NCBI RefSeq assembly: GCF_014190805.1
Contig: NZ_JACHVQ010000002.1
Span: 62,001-126,000 of the forward strand
DNA length: 64,000 bases
From: Flexivirga oryzae
GTDB lineage: Bacteria; Actinomycetota; Actinomycetes; Actinomycetales; Dermatophilaceae
Direction of reading: 5' to 3'
How positions within the stretch are numbered: position 1 is the stretch's first letter; each line of letters begins with the position of its first letter. Position numbers and translations under genes: made by a program. The notes under the pieces are model-generated. The model was given only the letters and a program-made list of their open reading frames with translations. It made no database searches and was not told where the DNA came from. This document shows, in pieces, positions 43,123 to 51,956 of this stretch.

Positions 43123-44348
43123 CGAGCACGGCCCTGGCGCGCCCGACGGGTGGCCCCTTGCTGCAGCAGTTCGAATACGGCCTGGACGCACCGATCTGCC
43201 TGACCTGGGAGCTGACCTACGCGTGCAACCTGGAGTGCGCGCACTGCCTGTCGTCCTCCGGGCGGCGGGATCCCCGGGAGCTGACGACCGCGCAGTGCGA
43301 GGCGGTCATCGACGAACTGCAGCGGATGCAGGTGTTCTACGTCAACATCGGCGGTGGTGAGCCGACGATCCGCCCGGACTTCTGGCACCTGCTGGAATAC
43401 GCCGTCGCACACCAGGTCGGGGTGAAGTTCTCCACCAACGGCGTTCGCATCACGGAAGATCGCGCCCGGTTCCTGGCCTCGACCGACTACGTCGACGTGC
43501 AGATCTCCCTCGACGGCGCCACCGCAGAGGTCAACGACTACGTGCGTGGCCCCGGGTCGTTCGACACCGCGCTGCGGGCACTGCGCAACCTGCGCGACGC
43601 TGGCTTCCAGGACGCGAAGATCTCGGTAGTGGTGACCCGGCAGAACGTCGAGCAGCTGGACGAATTCAAAGCCATCGCAGACGAATTCGGTGCGACCCTG
43701 CGGTTGACCCGGCTGCGCCCCTCGGGTCGCGGTGCGGACGTGTGGGACGAGTTGCACCCGCTGCCCGAGCAGCAACGAACGCTCTACAACTGGCTCCTCG
43801 CGCACGGCGAGGACGTGCTGACCGGCGACTCGTTCTTCCACCTGTCCGGCTTCGGCGAGTCCCTGCCCGGGCTCAACCTGTGCGGTGCCGGCCGGGTCGT
43901 GTGCCTGATCGACCCGATCGGTGACGTCTACGCCTGCCCGTTCGCCATCCACGACAACTTCCTCGCCGGCAATCTGCTGCGCGACGGCGGGTTCGCAAAC
44001 GTCTGGCGCACCTCCGAGCTGTTCGCCGACCTCCGCTCGCCGCAGACCGGCGGCGCGTGCGCCAAGTGCACCTTCTTCGACTCCTGCCGCGGTGGCTGCA
44101 TGGCGGCGAAGTTCTTCACCGGGTTACCGCTGGACGGCCCGGATCCCGAGTGTGTGCAAGGGTATGGCGAGTCCGCGCTGGCCGGCGAACGCGTCCGACC
44201 GGACGGCGGCCGGGACCACTCCAAGACGGCTCCCACCCGCAATCAGCCGGTGATGCTGACCCTGCGCCGTCGCGAAGACCTGCAGGCACCGCCGGTCTCG
44301 GCGTGCGCGGAGAACCCGCTGGCAGGATTCGTTCCCGACGCGCACTGA
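43119..44348 (+). CDS. mftC: Mycofactocin radical SAM maturase MftC
   Basis: A 409-residue radical SAM/SPASM enzyme: 4Fe-4S motif CNLECAHC, GGGEP, and the SPASM cysteines in CGAGRVVC, YACPF, GGACAKCTFFDSCRGGC and DPEC. It decarboxylates and cyclises the Val-Tyr end of MftA. The tail (about the last 45 residues) is longer and less conserved. mftD, mftE and mftF, which normally follow, are absent; an unrelated exporter gene follows convergently. Confidence 0.94.
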   Translation: MTSTALARPTGGPLLQQFEYGLDAPICLTWELTYACNLECAHCLSSSGRRDPRELTTAQCEAVIDELQRMQVFYVNIGGGEPTIRPDFWHLLEYAVAHQVGVKFSTNGVRITEDRARFLASTDYVDVQISLDGATAEVNDYVRGPGSFDTALRALRNLRDAGFQDAKISVVVTRQNVEQLDEFKAIADEFGATLRLTRLRPSGRGADVWDELHPLPEQQRTLYNWLLAHGEDVLTGDSFFHLSGFGESLPGLNLCGAGRVVCLIDPIGDVYACPFAIHDNFLAGNLLRDGGFANVWRTSELFADLRSPQTGGACAKCTFFDSCRGGCMAAKFFTGLPLDGPDPECVQGYGESALAGERVRPDGGRDHSKTAPTRNQPVMLTLRRREDLQAPPVSACAENPLAGFVPDAH

Positions 44349-44361
44349 GACGCCACGAACG

Positions 44362-45615
44362 TCATACCGGCGAACGGTTGGCAGCTGAGACCTCGGGTTC
44401 GGCCACGTCCGAGCTCGTCGCCCCAGGTCGTATGACGAGTGCCCACACCGCGATTCCGAGGGCGGCCGACACCGTCATACCCGCCGTCATCGCACCCAGA
44501 GTTGCGCCGCGCACCGACACCAGCGGCCCCACGACCGCCCCGGCGAGGTACTGCAGCGAGCCGAGGATCGCCGACGCCATACCCGCGTTACGGCTGTGTC
44601 GCAGCAGGGCGAGCGCGGTCGCGGTCGGCATCACGATGCCGACCGATCCGATCGCGAACACCAGCGACGGAAGCAGCCCGATGAGCCCGAGTTGCAGTGC
44701 AGCGCTTGCCGATCCGGCGATGGAGGCTGCTGCCATGAAGGTCAGACCGATCCCGAGGACGATGTGCATCGGCAGGCGGCGCAGCAACCGCTGACTGACC
44801 CAGCTGCCGGCGATGATCGCCGTGGAGTTGATGGCGAAGACGGCGCTGAACTCCCCTGCCGACAACCCGAAGCGGTCCTGCAGGACGAAGCTGCTGAGCG
44901 AGATGTAGGTGAACAGCGTGCCGCTGGCGAGCGCGAGCACGCCGGTCGCCCCGCGGAACAGGCGGTCGCGCCCCACCTCGCGTGCTGCTGCCGCAATACC
45001 GCGCAATGCACCGCCCTGCCGGCGCTCGGGCGGCAGGGTCTCGGGCAGCGCCATCACGGTCAGCCAGCCGATCAGCAGCCCGACGGCGGTCAGGACGCCG
45101 AAGAGGCCGCGCCACGGCATCAGGTGCAGCAGGCCCCCGCCGACGAGCGGTGCGAGCACCGGCGCCAGGCCGTTCACCACCATCAGCAGGGAGAAGACGT
45201 CGGCGATGTGCTCGTCGGGGTAGGCGTCCCGGACGATCGCCCGGGCGATCACCAAACCGGCCGCACCGCAAAGCCCTTGGGCGAACCGGGCGACGATCAG
45301 CACCCCGATCGTGGGCGCGACCGCGCACACGACGGACAGCACGACAAAGCCGGCCAGCCCGAGCAACAGCGGCCGGCGACGGCCGATGCGGTCACTGATC
45401 GGACCGACCAGCAACTGCCCGACGGCCAGTCCGGCAAGCGACCCCGACAACGTCAACTGCGTTGCGCCGGCACTGGTCGCGAGGTCCTCGGAGATGCGCG
45501 GGAGCGACGGTAGGTAGAGGTCGAGCGAGAGCGGACCGAAGGCGGACAACAGCCCGAGCGCAACGATCGCGGCACGGGGTCGCCGTGCCAGCCGCTTCGA
45601 CTCGATTATTTGCAC
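44362..45615 (-). CDS. Bcr/CflA-family MFS drug exporter
   Basis: A 417-residue transporter with 12 membrane helices, LSLDLYLPSLPRISEDL in helix 1, the motif GPISDRIGRRRPLL after helix 2 and ARAIVRDAY in helix 4, all typical of Bcr/CflA multidrug exporters. The GTG start overlaps an AT-rich palindrome. It is divergent from a MarR regulator, which probably represses it. Confidence 0.9.
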   Translation of the reverse strand: MQIIESKRLARRPRAAIVALGLLSAFGPLSLDLYLPSLPRISEDLATSAGATQLTLSGSLAGLAVGQLLVGPISDRIGRRRPLLLGLAGFVVLSVVCAVAPTIGVLIVARFAQGLCGAAGLVIARAIVRDAYPDEHIADVFSLLMVVNGLAPVLAPLVGGGLLHLMPWRGLFGVLTAVGLLIGWLTVMALPETLPPERRQGGALRGIAAAAREVGRDRLFRGATGVLALASGTLFTYISLSSFVLQDRFGLSAGEFSAVFAINSTAIIAGSWVSQRLLRRLPMHIVLGIGLTFMAAASIAGSASAALQLGLIGLLPSLVFAIGSVGIVMPTATALALLRHSRNAGMASAILGSLQYLAGAVVGPLVSVRGATLGAMTAGMTVSAALGIAVWALVIRPGATSSDVAEPEVSAANRSPV

Positions 45616-45634
45616 ATAATTATGTTTGCATAAT
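45606..45634. promoter_or_regulatory. MarR-type operator shared by exporter and regulator
   Basis: An AT-rich palindrome centred on CATAATTATG (45615-45624), with flanking TTTGCA/TGCA and ATTAT/TAAT words, stands out in 70% GC sequence. It overlaps the exporter's GTG start and lies 20 bases before the MarR gene. It is the expected MarR binding site. Confidence 0.75.
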
Positions 45635-45653
45635 TCCAGATATGCTGCCAGGC

Positions 45654-46091
45654 ATGTCCACGATGCACGACAACGAACCGCTCGCCGAGTTCGCCGACCT
45701 GGTGCTCAACGTCGGTCGGCTGATCCGGGCACACACCCCCGCAGGTTCGGAGATCGTCGCCCTGACCGAGACCGAACGCCAGGTGATGCGCCTGATCGAC
45801 CTGCATCCGGGCTGTGCACCGAGCGACATCGCAGCGCGCGGCCGCCTGCAGCGCACCAACGTGAGCGCGGCGCTGCGGGGGCTCGAGGGCAAGGGGATGA
45901 TCCGGCGCACCGCGACCGGTCGGCAGGTGAGTGTGACACCGACCCGGCTGGCCGCGACCAACCTGCGGCGGCTGCGTGCGGCCTGGGCGACCGAACTCGC
46001 CGAAACAATGGACACGGACCGCGAAACCCTGTTCCAGTGCACGCAATTGCTCCGCGCACTGGAACAGCGGCTGACCGAGCCGGCCGACTGA
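45654..46091 (+). CDS. MarR-family transcriptional regulator
   Basis: A 145-residue winged-helix protein. ETERQVMRLIDLHPGCAPSDIA, the recognition helix QRTNVSAALRGLEGKG and a wing RTATGRQVSVTPT fit the MarR family. It is expected to repress the divergent exporter and itself until a ligand binds. The start at 45654 is favoured; ATG 45642 would add four residues. Confidence 0.88.
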   Translation: MSTMHDNEPLAEFADLVLNVGRLIRAHTPAGSEIVALTETERQVMRLIDLHPGCAPSDIAARGRLQRTNVSAALRGLEGKGMIRRTATGRQVSVTPTRLAATNLRRLRAAWATELAETMDTDRETLFQCTQLLRALEQRLTEPAD

Positions 46092-46116
46092 ACGCCGCGG
46101 GGTTCGCCTTCGACCC

Positions 46117-46130
46117 GGGACCTATGGCCC
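46117..46130 (+). promoter_or_regulatory. DosR-like box
   Basis: GGGACCTATGGCCC, 38 bases before the first pyridoxamine-oxidase-fold gene, matches the outer halves of the mycobacterial DosR palindrome (GGGACT-N2-AGTCCC). It is one of five such sites in this cluster. Confidence 0.65.
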
Positions 46131-46167
46131 TACCGGCCCGAGCGTTTCGCCGTCGACACTCGGAGAC

Positions 46168-46617
46168 ATGAAGTCCTCGACGCACCCACGCACCCAGATC
46201 CTCACCTCCGACCAGTGCCTCGCATTGCTCGGGGTGGCACCCGTCGGCCGGCTGGGCGTGGTCGTCGGCGGGCGCCCCGAGATCTACCCGGTCAACCACG
46301 TCCTGCACGAGGGCGACATCCTCTTCCGGACGGGCTCGGGCACCAAGCTCGACGGTGCGGTCGGGCAGCCGGTCGCTTTCGAGGTGGACGGCTACGACAT
46401 CGTGGCGCAGACGGCTTGGAGCGTGCTGGTGACCGGGGTGGCCGAAGAGGTCTCGCGGGTGCACGAGCTGCTGGATCTGATGCGGTTGCCGGTGTTCCCG
46501 TGGGAGCCCGGCGCCAAACCGCACCTGATCCGGATCCGCCCGGAGGCCATCACCGGCCGCGAGTTCCCCGCCGTCGACATGTATGCCGACCAGCCGGTCA
46601 CTCGGACCCGGCGTTGA
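46168..46617 (+). CDS. Pyridoxamine 5'-phosphate oxidase-fold flavoprotein (paralogue 1)
   Basis: A 149-residue split-barrel protein. GRLGVVVGGRPEIYPVNHV and ILFRTGSGTKL are the flavin-facing strands, and VFPWEPGAKPHLIRI closes the domain. Similar FMN or F420 split-barrel proteins occur in the mycobacterial DosR regulon. The reaction is unknown. A DosR-like box lies upstream. Its 3' end overlaps the convergent paralogue by 20 bases. Confidence 0.85.
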   Translation: MKSSTHPRTQILTSDQCLALLGVAPVGRLGVVVGGRPEIYPVNHVLHEGDILFRTGSGTKLDGAVGQPVAFEVDGYDIVAQTAWSVLVTGVAEEVSRVHELLDLMRLPVFPWEPGAKPHLIRIRPEAITGREFPAVDMYADQPVTRTRR

Positions 46618-47041
46618 CGGTGCGGCCACCGCTGACCCGGACACGACGGCCGGTCACGGTGCGCGGCTCGATGCGCAGGAAGTAGGGCTTCGCGCCGCCC
46701 TGCCACGGGAAGACCGGCAGCTGCAACGCGTCGATCGTCTCGTACAAGCCGTCGACGGAGCGTGCGACGCCCTTGACGACGACACTCCAGGCTTCGCCAC
46801 GCTCGGCGTCATACCCGTCGGCTTCGAAGGCGACCACGTGCCGGTCCGAGGCGCTGAGTTTGGTGCCCGCGGCCGTGCGGATGACGATCGTGCCGTGATC
46901 GACCACGTGGTTGATCGGGAAGATGTCTGGCTCTCCGTCGACGGTCACGGCGAGGCGGCCGACGGGGACTGACCGGGCCAGCGCCCAGCACTCGGAGACG
47001 GACAGTTCGACGGTGTCGGGTTGGTTGCTCGTGATGTTCAT
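46598..47041 (-). CDS. Pyridoxamine 5'-phosphate oxidase-fold flavoprotein (paralogue 2)
   Basis: A 147-residue paralogue with GRLAVTVDGEPDIFPINHV, IVIRTAAGTKL and VFPWQGGAKPYFLRI. The ATG at 47041 gives the family N-terminus. There is no clear ribosome site. A DosR-like box sits 36 bases upstream. It is transcribed toward paralogue 1, and the C-terminal ends overlap. Confidence 0.85.
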   Translation of the reverse strand: MNITSNQPDTVELSVSECWALARSVPVGRLAVTVDGEPDIFPINHVVDHGTIVIRTAAGTKLSASDRHVVAFEADGYDAERGEAWSVVVKGVARSVDGLYETIDALQLPVFPWQGGAKPYFLRIEPRTVTGRRVRVSGGRTVNAGSE

Positions 47042-47076
47042 GACCCGACGATGCCGCCGGCTCGGCCCGTGCCACA

Positions 47077-47090
47077 GGGTCATTGGTCCC
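47077..47090 (-). promoter_or_regulatory. DosR-like box
   Basis: Read on the minus strand it is GGGACCAATGACCC, 36 bases upstream of paralogue 2. Confidence 0.65.
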
Positions 47091-47147
47091 GGTTCCGATG
47101 GACAGGACCCAAAAAGATCCCGTCGACCGCCGCGCAGCGTTCGCGGA

Positions 47148-47161
47148 GGGACGTTCGTCCC
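47148..47161 (+). promoter_or_regulatory. DosR-like box
   Basis: GGGACGTTCGTCCC is a perfect palindrome, the best match in the cluster to the DosR consensus, 64 bases upstream of the first universal stress gene. Confidence 0.75.
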
Positions 47162-47224
47162 TTACCGGCCGGTGCCATCCCGCTGACGCTTGTACCGACA
47201 GAGCAACGTGGGAAGGGGTCCCTC

Positions 47225-48142
47225 ATGGAAACAAGGGTTCCGCTCGGAGCGGTACTGGTCGGCTTGGACGAGTCCGCGGAGAGTGCTCGGGCACTCAGCT
47301 GGGCAGCGACAGAAGCCCGCCGGCGGCGCTGGCCGCTGCACCTGATGCACGTGGTGCACGATGCGGCGTGGATCTACTCGACATCCACCACCACGAACTA
47401 CCCGATGACCCCGGTGGTCAGGGATGCGGTGGTCATGCTCAGCGACTGGCATCCCGACCTGCCGGTCACCTGGTCGCAGCCGGCCGGCGACCCGGCCGCG
47501 CTGCTGGCGGACGGTGCCCACGCCGCCCGCGTCACAGCGGTCGGGTCCCGGGGCCGCGGAGCAGTGAGCGACGCGGTGCTCGGGTCGGTGACGACCCAGC
47601 TCATCGCCCAGACTCGGTGCCCGGTCGCCGTGTTGCGGGCCGGTACGCCCATCGCGCACCCGGACGCGCCGGTGGTCGTCGGCGTCGGCCACGACACGTT
47701 GTCCCTGCCGCTGCTGGATGCTGCGTTCGAACAGGCCAGCAGCCGCCACGTCGACCTCGTCGTGGTGCACGCCTGGCAGCTGGACGGGCCGACGATCGCG
47801 GACCACCTCGAACTGCAGGGTCTGACGGCCGAAGGGGCTCAGCGGCATGAAGCGGGCCTGCTGACCCGGATGGTCGCGGACCTCGCCCAGGACCATCCGG
47901 AGGTGGAGGTCAGCACGCACGCCGTCCGTGACGGAGCGGCGCGAACGCTCGGCCGCCACGCGGCCGACGCCGCGCTGCTGGTGGTCGGGTCCCGTGGCCG
48001 CGGAGAGATCGGCGGTGCGATCCTCGGATCGGTCAGCCAGAGTGTGATTCGGTCCGCCACCTGCCCCGTGCTGGTGGTGCGGGGCGGGCGAACGACGGTC
48101 ACCGTCCCGTCCGACCAGACCGTTGCCGAGGCGTCGTCATGA
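47225..48142 (+). CDS. Tandem-domain universal stress protein
   Basis: A 305-residue protein with two USP domains. ATP-binding GxxGxnG(S/T) motifs: GSRGRGAVSDAVLGSVT near residue 110 and GSRGRGEIGGAILGSVS near residue 255. AAGGGG precedes the ATG. USPs of this kind are induced under hypoxia in mycobacteria (DosR regulon). It is coupled to the next USP gene by an ATGA overlap and preceded by a DosR-like palindrome. Confidence 0.92.
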   Translation: METRVPLGAVLVGLDESAESARALSWAATEARRRRWPLHLMHVVHDAAWIYSTSTTTNYPMTPVVRDAVVMLSDWHPDLPVTWSQPAGDPAALLADGAHAARVTAVGSRGRGAVSDAVLGSVTTQLIAQTRCPVAVLRAGTPIAHPDAPVVVGVGHDTLSLPLLDAAFEQASSRHVDLVVVHAWQLDGPTIADHLELQGLTAEGAQRHEAGLLTRMVADLAQDHPEVEVSTHAVRDGAARTLGRHAADAALLVVGSRGRGEIGGAILGSVSQSVIRSATCPVLVVRGGRTTVTVPSDQTVAEASS

Positions 48143-49107
48143 GCCGGCTGGAGAAGCCCGACAGCGACCACCCGAGCAGCACCGCACCCACGGCACGCAC
48201 CAGTCATCAGGCTTCGATCCCGAGCCGGGCGGTTGTGGTCGGGATCGATCGTTCGGCGCACAGCACGGCTGCCCTCGAATGGGCGGTCGCGGAAGCGATG
48301 TGCCGCAGTCTTCCGCTCCACCTGGTGCACGCTGTCGGACCGCCGCCGCGGCCGGACCCGTCCGACTCCGGTGGGTATGACGAGAGTCCCGCCGGTTGTG
48401 TCACAGACGCTCTGCGGGCGCTGCACGACAGCTGCGCGGGGTTGCCGGTCACCTGGAGTCAGCCCCACGGCGCAGCGCTGCCGGTGCTGGTCCGGGCGTC
48501 GCGGGTCGCCACCCTCGTCGTGGTCGGCACCCGCGGACGTGGTGCTCTTCGGCAGGTGGTCACCGGTTCGACCGCTGTCGAACTGATCGCCGACGCGCAC
48601 TGCCCCGTCGTCGTGGTGCGCACACGGCTGTCAGACCCGGGCGACGGGCAGGCGCCGGTCATCGTCGGGCTGGGGGCCCGTGAGAGCGACGCCGACGCCT
48701 TGCGCGCAGCGTTTCGCGAAGCCGAGGCGCACCAGCGGCCCGTACTGGCCGTCCACGCGACCGACTACGGGTTCCTGGAGCGCGCCCGCATCGAGCGTCT
48801 CGTCTCCACCGAACAGCGGCGCCACCCGACCGTAACCGCGAAAGTTCTTGTGAAACGGGGTGTTCCAGCAGACTTGCTGGTCGCACGCAGCGCGCGTGCG
48901 TCGTTGCTCGTGCTGGGTTCGCACGGGCGTCACGAGGCGGCAGGGGTGGTGCTCGGCTCGGTCAGTCAGGCAGTGCTGCGCCGTGCCGAGTGCCCGGTGT
49001 TGGTCGCGCGCGAAGGCACGCTCCGGCCGTTCGGGACCGTGCCCGACCTCGCGCAGACGGGGACTACTCCGCGGGATCCCGGTACAGGTCCGACGAACTC
49101 ACCGTGA
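48139..49107 (+). CDS. Tandem-domain universal stress protein
   Basis: A 322-residue two-domain USP. Domain 1 has GTRGRGALRQVVTGS and domain 2 has GSHGRHEAAGVVLGSVS. An N-terminal 30-residue extension is Ser/Thr-rich. Its start overlaps the preceding USP stop. Its end overlaps by 44 bases the convergent third pyridoxamine-oxidase-fold gene. Confidence 0.92.
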   Translation: MSRLEKPDSDHPSSTAPTARTSHQASIPSRAVVVGIDRSAHSTAALEWAVAEAMCRSLPLHLVHAVGPPPRPDPSDSGGYDESPAGCVTDALRALHDSCAGLPVTWSQPHGAALPVLVRASRVATLVVVGTRGRGALRQVVTGSTAVELIADAHCPVVVVRTRLSDPGDGQAPVIVGLGARESDADALRAAFREAEAHQRPVLAVHATDYGFLERARIERLVSTEQRRHPTVTAKVLVKRGVPADLLVARSARASLLVLGSHGRHEAAGVVLGSVSQAVLRRAECPVLVAREGTLRPFGTVPDLAQTGTTPRDPGTGPTNSP

Positions 49108-49501
49108 TCCGGCGACCGGTGATCGTCTGCGGTTCGATGCGCAGAAACCGCGGTTTCGCACCGTGCTGCCAGGGAAAGACCGGTAGCTGGAGGGCTTCAA
49201 CCAGCTCATGCACCCGCTCGATCGAACGTGCGGTGCCTTTGATGACGACACTCCACGCCACCGCGTGCTGGAGGTCGTAACCGTCGACCTCGAAGGCCAC
49301 CGGCTGCCGGTCGGCAGCACTGTGCTTCGTGCCCGACCCGGTTCGGATCACGATCGTTTCATCGTCGACCAGATGGTTGACCGGGAAGATGTCGGGCTTG
49401 CCGTCCACGATGACGGCGAGCCGCCCTACCCGCACGGAGCGGGTCAGTTCCCAGCATTCGTCGGTCGGCAGCTCGACGGTGTCGCGGTTGGTGAAGCTCA
49501 T
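49064..49501 (-). CDS. Pyridoxamine 5'-phosphate oxidase-fold flavoprotein (paralogue 3)
   Basis: A 145-residue paralogue with GRLAVIVDGKPDIFPVNHL, IVIRTGSGTKH and VFPWQHGAKPRFLRI. It follows the response-regulator gene by 19 bases and so belongs to the USP-kinase-regulator operon. Function unknown; probably a stress-induced flavin enzyme. Confidence 0.86.
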   Translation of the reverse strand: MSFTNRDTVELPTDECWELTRSVRVGRLAVIVDGKPDIFPVNHLVDDETIVIRTGSGTKHSAADRQPVAFEVDGYDLQHAVAWSVVIKGTARSIERVHELVEALQLPVFPWQHGAKPRFLRIEPQTITGRRITVSSSDLYRDPAE

Positions 49502-49520
49502 GACGTCGAAACGGGTTCGC

Positions 49521-50192
49521 CTACCGGAACCTTCCCGGGCCGTTGCTCCCGCTGCGCGGTTCGTCGGCGTGGGTGGCTGCGAACACCGCGGCCTGGGTGC
49601 GGCGTTCCATGCCGAGTTTCGCGAGCAAGGAGGTGACGTAGTTCTTCACGGTCTTCTCGGCCAGGTGCAGCGTGTCGGCGATCTGTTTGTTCGTCATACC
49701 GTCCGCGATGTGGTCGAGGATGCGACGCTCCTGCGGCGTCAGCAGCTGCAGGCGCTCATCCGCACTGTCGGGCTGCTTCCAGGACCGGTGCAACCGCTCG
49801 ACGTCCTGTGCGTGCAGGAGGTTGCTCCCGCTCGCCACCGCACGGATCGCGTCAGCGAGGCTCGGACCCTTGATGTCCTTGAGCAAGTAGCCGGCCGCGC
49901 CCGCGAGCACAGCCGCCTGCAAGGCGCGGGCGTCACTGTAGGAAGTGAACATCAGCGCCTGCATCGTCGGCAACGCCGAACGGGCGTCGCGGCAGACGTC
50001 GATGCCGGACCCGTCCGGGAGACGCACATCGAGCAGCGCGACATCGGGTCGGGTGAGGACGATCTCACGGAGTGCGTCCGCGGCGGTGCCGGCCTCTCCG
50101 ACAACGGCGAAGTCCGGCTCGACGGTGAGCAGGTCTCGTATCCCACGCCGGACCACCTCGTGATCGTCGAGCAGAAAGATCCGGATCGTCAT
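49521..50192 (-). CDS. DosR/DevR-like response regulator (NarL family)
   Basis: A 223-residue regulator. The receiver has the acidic pair LDDHEVV, the phosphoacceptor Asp in ALLDVRLPDGSG and Lys in YLLKDIKG. The C-terminal NarL/LuxR helix-turn-helix is LTPQERRILDHIADGMTNKQ with AEKTVKNYVTSLLAKLG. The text closely resembles mycobacterial DosR. It overlaps the sensor kinase stop as ATGA. It should bind the GGGAC-type palindromes around it. Confidence 0.92.
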   Translation of the reverse strand: MTIRIFLLDDHEVVRRGIRDLLTVEPDFAVVGEAGTAADALREIVLTRPDVALLDVRLPDGSGIDVCRDARSALPTMQALMFTSYSDARALQAAVLAGAAGYLLKDIKGPSLADAIRAVASGSNLLHAQDVERLHRSWKQPDSADERLQLLTPQERRILDHIADGMTNKQIADTLHLAEKTVKNYVTSLLAKLGMERRTQAAVFAATHADEPRSGSNGPGRFR

Positions 50193-51946
50193 CGGCTGCC
50201 TGCCTGTTCCTGTCGCCGGGTCTCGGTCAGCGGAATTCGCCAGGCGAGCTCGGTGCCCGAAGGCGCCCTCGGACGCACCTCCAAGGATCCGCCGTGCACC
50301 TGGGCCCGCCGGGCGAGGTTGTCCAGGCCGCTGCGCCGTGCGACGTCAGCGATACCGCCGCCGTTGTCGCGCACCCTCACCAGCAGTTCCTGCGCGCACT
50401 CCACGTGCACGGAAGCCCGATCGGCACCGGCGTGGCGGGCGATGTTCGACAGTGCCTCGCGGACCACCGCCAGCACGTCGGTCATCACGTCCGCCGGAAG
50501 CCGATCGACCGAACCCTCGACGGAGACGTCCGGATGAAAACCCAGCGGGGTCGTCAGGTCGGCGACCAGGTCGAGGATCGCCTGCTGTGCGGTCGGTGCG
50601 TTGACCTCGTGGAGTTCGAAGATGGCCCGCCGAATGTCCTTGATGGCCCGGTCGAGTTCGTCGACCGCATCGTCGACCCTGGCACGGACGGTCGGATGGG
50701 TCGCCAGGTGGCTCGCGGCCTGCAGGGACAGCCCGGTCACGAACAGCCGTTGAATGACGTGGTCGTGCATGTCACGTGCGATACGGTCCCGGTCCTCCAG
50801 CAGTACCAGGCGTGACTTGTCACGCTGCGCTCTCGACGCCGTCAACGCCAGACCGGTTTGACCAGCCAGTCCGGCGAGCAACTCGATCATCTCCGCTGCC
50901 ACGGACGCGCTGTCCTTGTCCCACGCAACGACCAGCACCCCGACGTCCTCGGTGCCGACCACGACCGGAAGCACGGCGATCTCACCGTGTCCGTCCCCCA
51001 GGACGGCTGCGAGTTCGGTCAGCAGACCGTCTTCCACGCCCGGAGGAAGGTTTCGGTCCGATCCGAGCAGTACGGGTTCGCCTTCCTGCACCAGCGTGCG
51101 CCATCCGGGTGCCTCCAGCACTGCGTCGCAGCCCACGGTGTCGGGTTGCAGGTCGCAGGTCACCACGTGCAACTGGCCCAGCTCGTCGTGCAGCGCGACG
51201 AAACCGTGCCGGGCATAGGCGTGTTCCACCGCCTCCGCGACCAGGAAGCGCATGGCGTCGCGCTCGGTCGATCCCTCCAGGAGCCGCTGGCTGAGTTCGC
51301 TGCTGGTTTCGACCCAGGCACGCTGACGGCGGGTCCGCTCGTACAGCCGCGCATTGTCGATCGCGATCCCGGCCGAGGCCGCCAGGGCGACGAGGATCGC
51401 TTCGTCGTCCGCAGTGAACTCTTCGCCGTCGGACTTCTCGGTCAGGTAGATGTTGCCGAACACTTCGTTGCGGATCCGGACCGGGGCACCCAGGAAGGTG
51501 TGCATGGCCGGATGGTGGGGCGGAAAGCCGTAACTGGAGGGGTGCTCCGACAGATCGGGCAACCGCAGGGGATGCGGCTCACGGATGAGCAACCCGAGAA
51601 CACCCTTCCCATGCGGGAGTTCGCCGATCGCTGCCCTCTCTTCCGGGGTGAGCCCCCGGGTGATGAATTCGACCAGGTGCTCACGGTCCCGGTCCAGGAC
51701 CCCGAGTGCGCCGTACTTGGCATCCACCAGTTCGCATGCCGCGAGAACGATGCGGGACAGTACGTCACTCAATTCGAGGTCGGCGGTGACGGCGACGACC
51801 GCGTCCAGCAGGTGTGCCAACCGTTCGTGCGACCGGGTCGATGCCTCCGCACGGGCTCGGAGCTCACCGATCAGGTCGTCCAGGTCCAGCGCGGCCGGCG
51901 TCACCAGCGGCCGGGCTCCGTCCGAACCGTCATCCGGGCTCCGCAT
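50189..51946 (-). CDS. DosS/DosT-like GAF-domain sensor histidine kinase
   Basis: A 585-residue soluble kinase. Two GAF domains (about residues 45-190 and 215-360) precede a HisKA_3 domain with the phosphoacceptor in ARDMHDHVIQRL and an HATPase with RDNGGGIAD. The first GAF contains GFPPHHPAMHTFLGAPVRI and VFGNIYLTEK. In DosS/DosT a His in this stretch binds haem (recalled), and it is present here, so oxygen, NO or redox sensing is likely. ATG 51946 lies 10 bases after the USP gene. Confidence 0.92.
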   Translation of the reverse strand: MRSPDDGSDGARPLVTPAALDLDDLIGELRARAEASTRSHERLAHLLDAVVAVTADLELSDVLSRIVLAACELVDAKYGALGVLDRDREHLVEFITRGLTPEERAAIGELPHGKGVLGLLIREPHPLRLPDLSEHPSSYGFPPHHPAMHTFLGAPVRIRNEVFGNIYLTEKSDGEEFTADDEAILVALAASAGIAIDNARLYERTRRQRAWVETSSELSQRLLEGSTERDAMRFLVAEAVEHAYARHGFVALHDELGQLHVVTCDLQPDTVGCDAVLEAPGWRTLVQEGEPVLLGSDRNLPPGVEDGLLTELAAVLGDGHGEIAVLPVVVGTEDVGVLVVAWDKDSASVAAEMIELLAGLAGQTGLALTASRAQRDKSRLVLLEDRDRIARDMHDHVIQRLFVTGLSLQAASHLATHPTVRARVDDAVDELDRAIKDIRRAIFELHEVNAPTAQQAILDLVADLTTPLGFHPDVSVEGSVDRLPADVMTDVLAVVREALSNIARHAGADRASVHVECAQELLVRVRDNGGGIADVARRSGLDNLARRAQVHGGSLEVRPRAPSGTELAWRIPLTETRRQEQAGSR

Positions 51947-51956
51947 ACCCCACACT

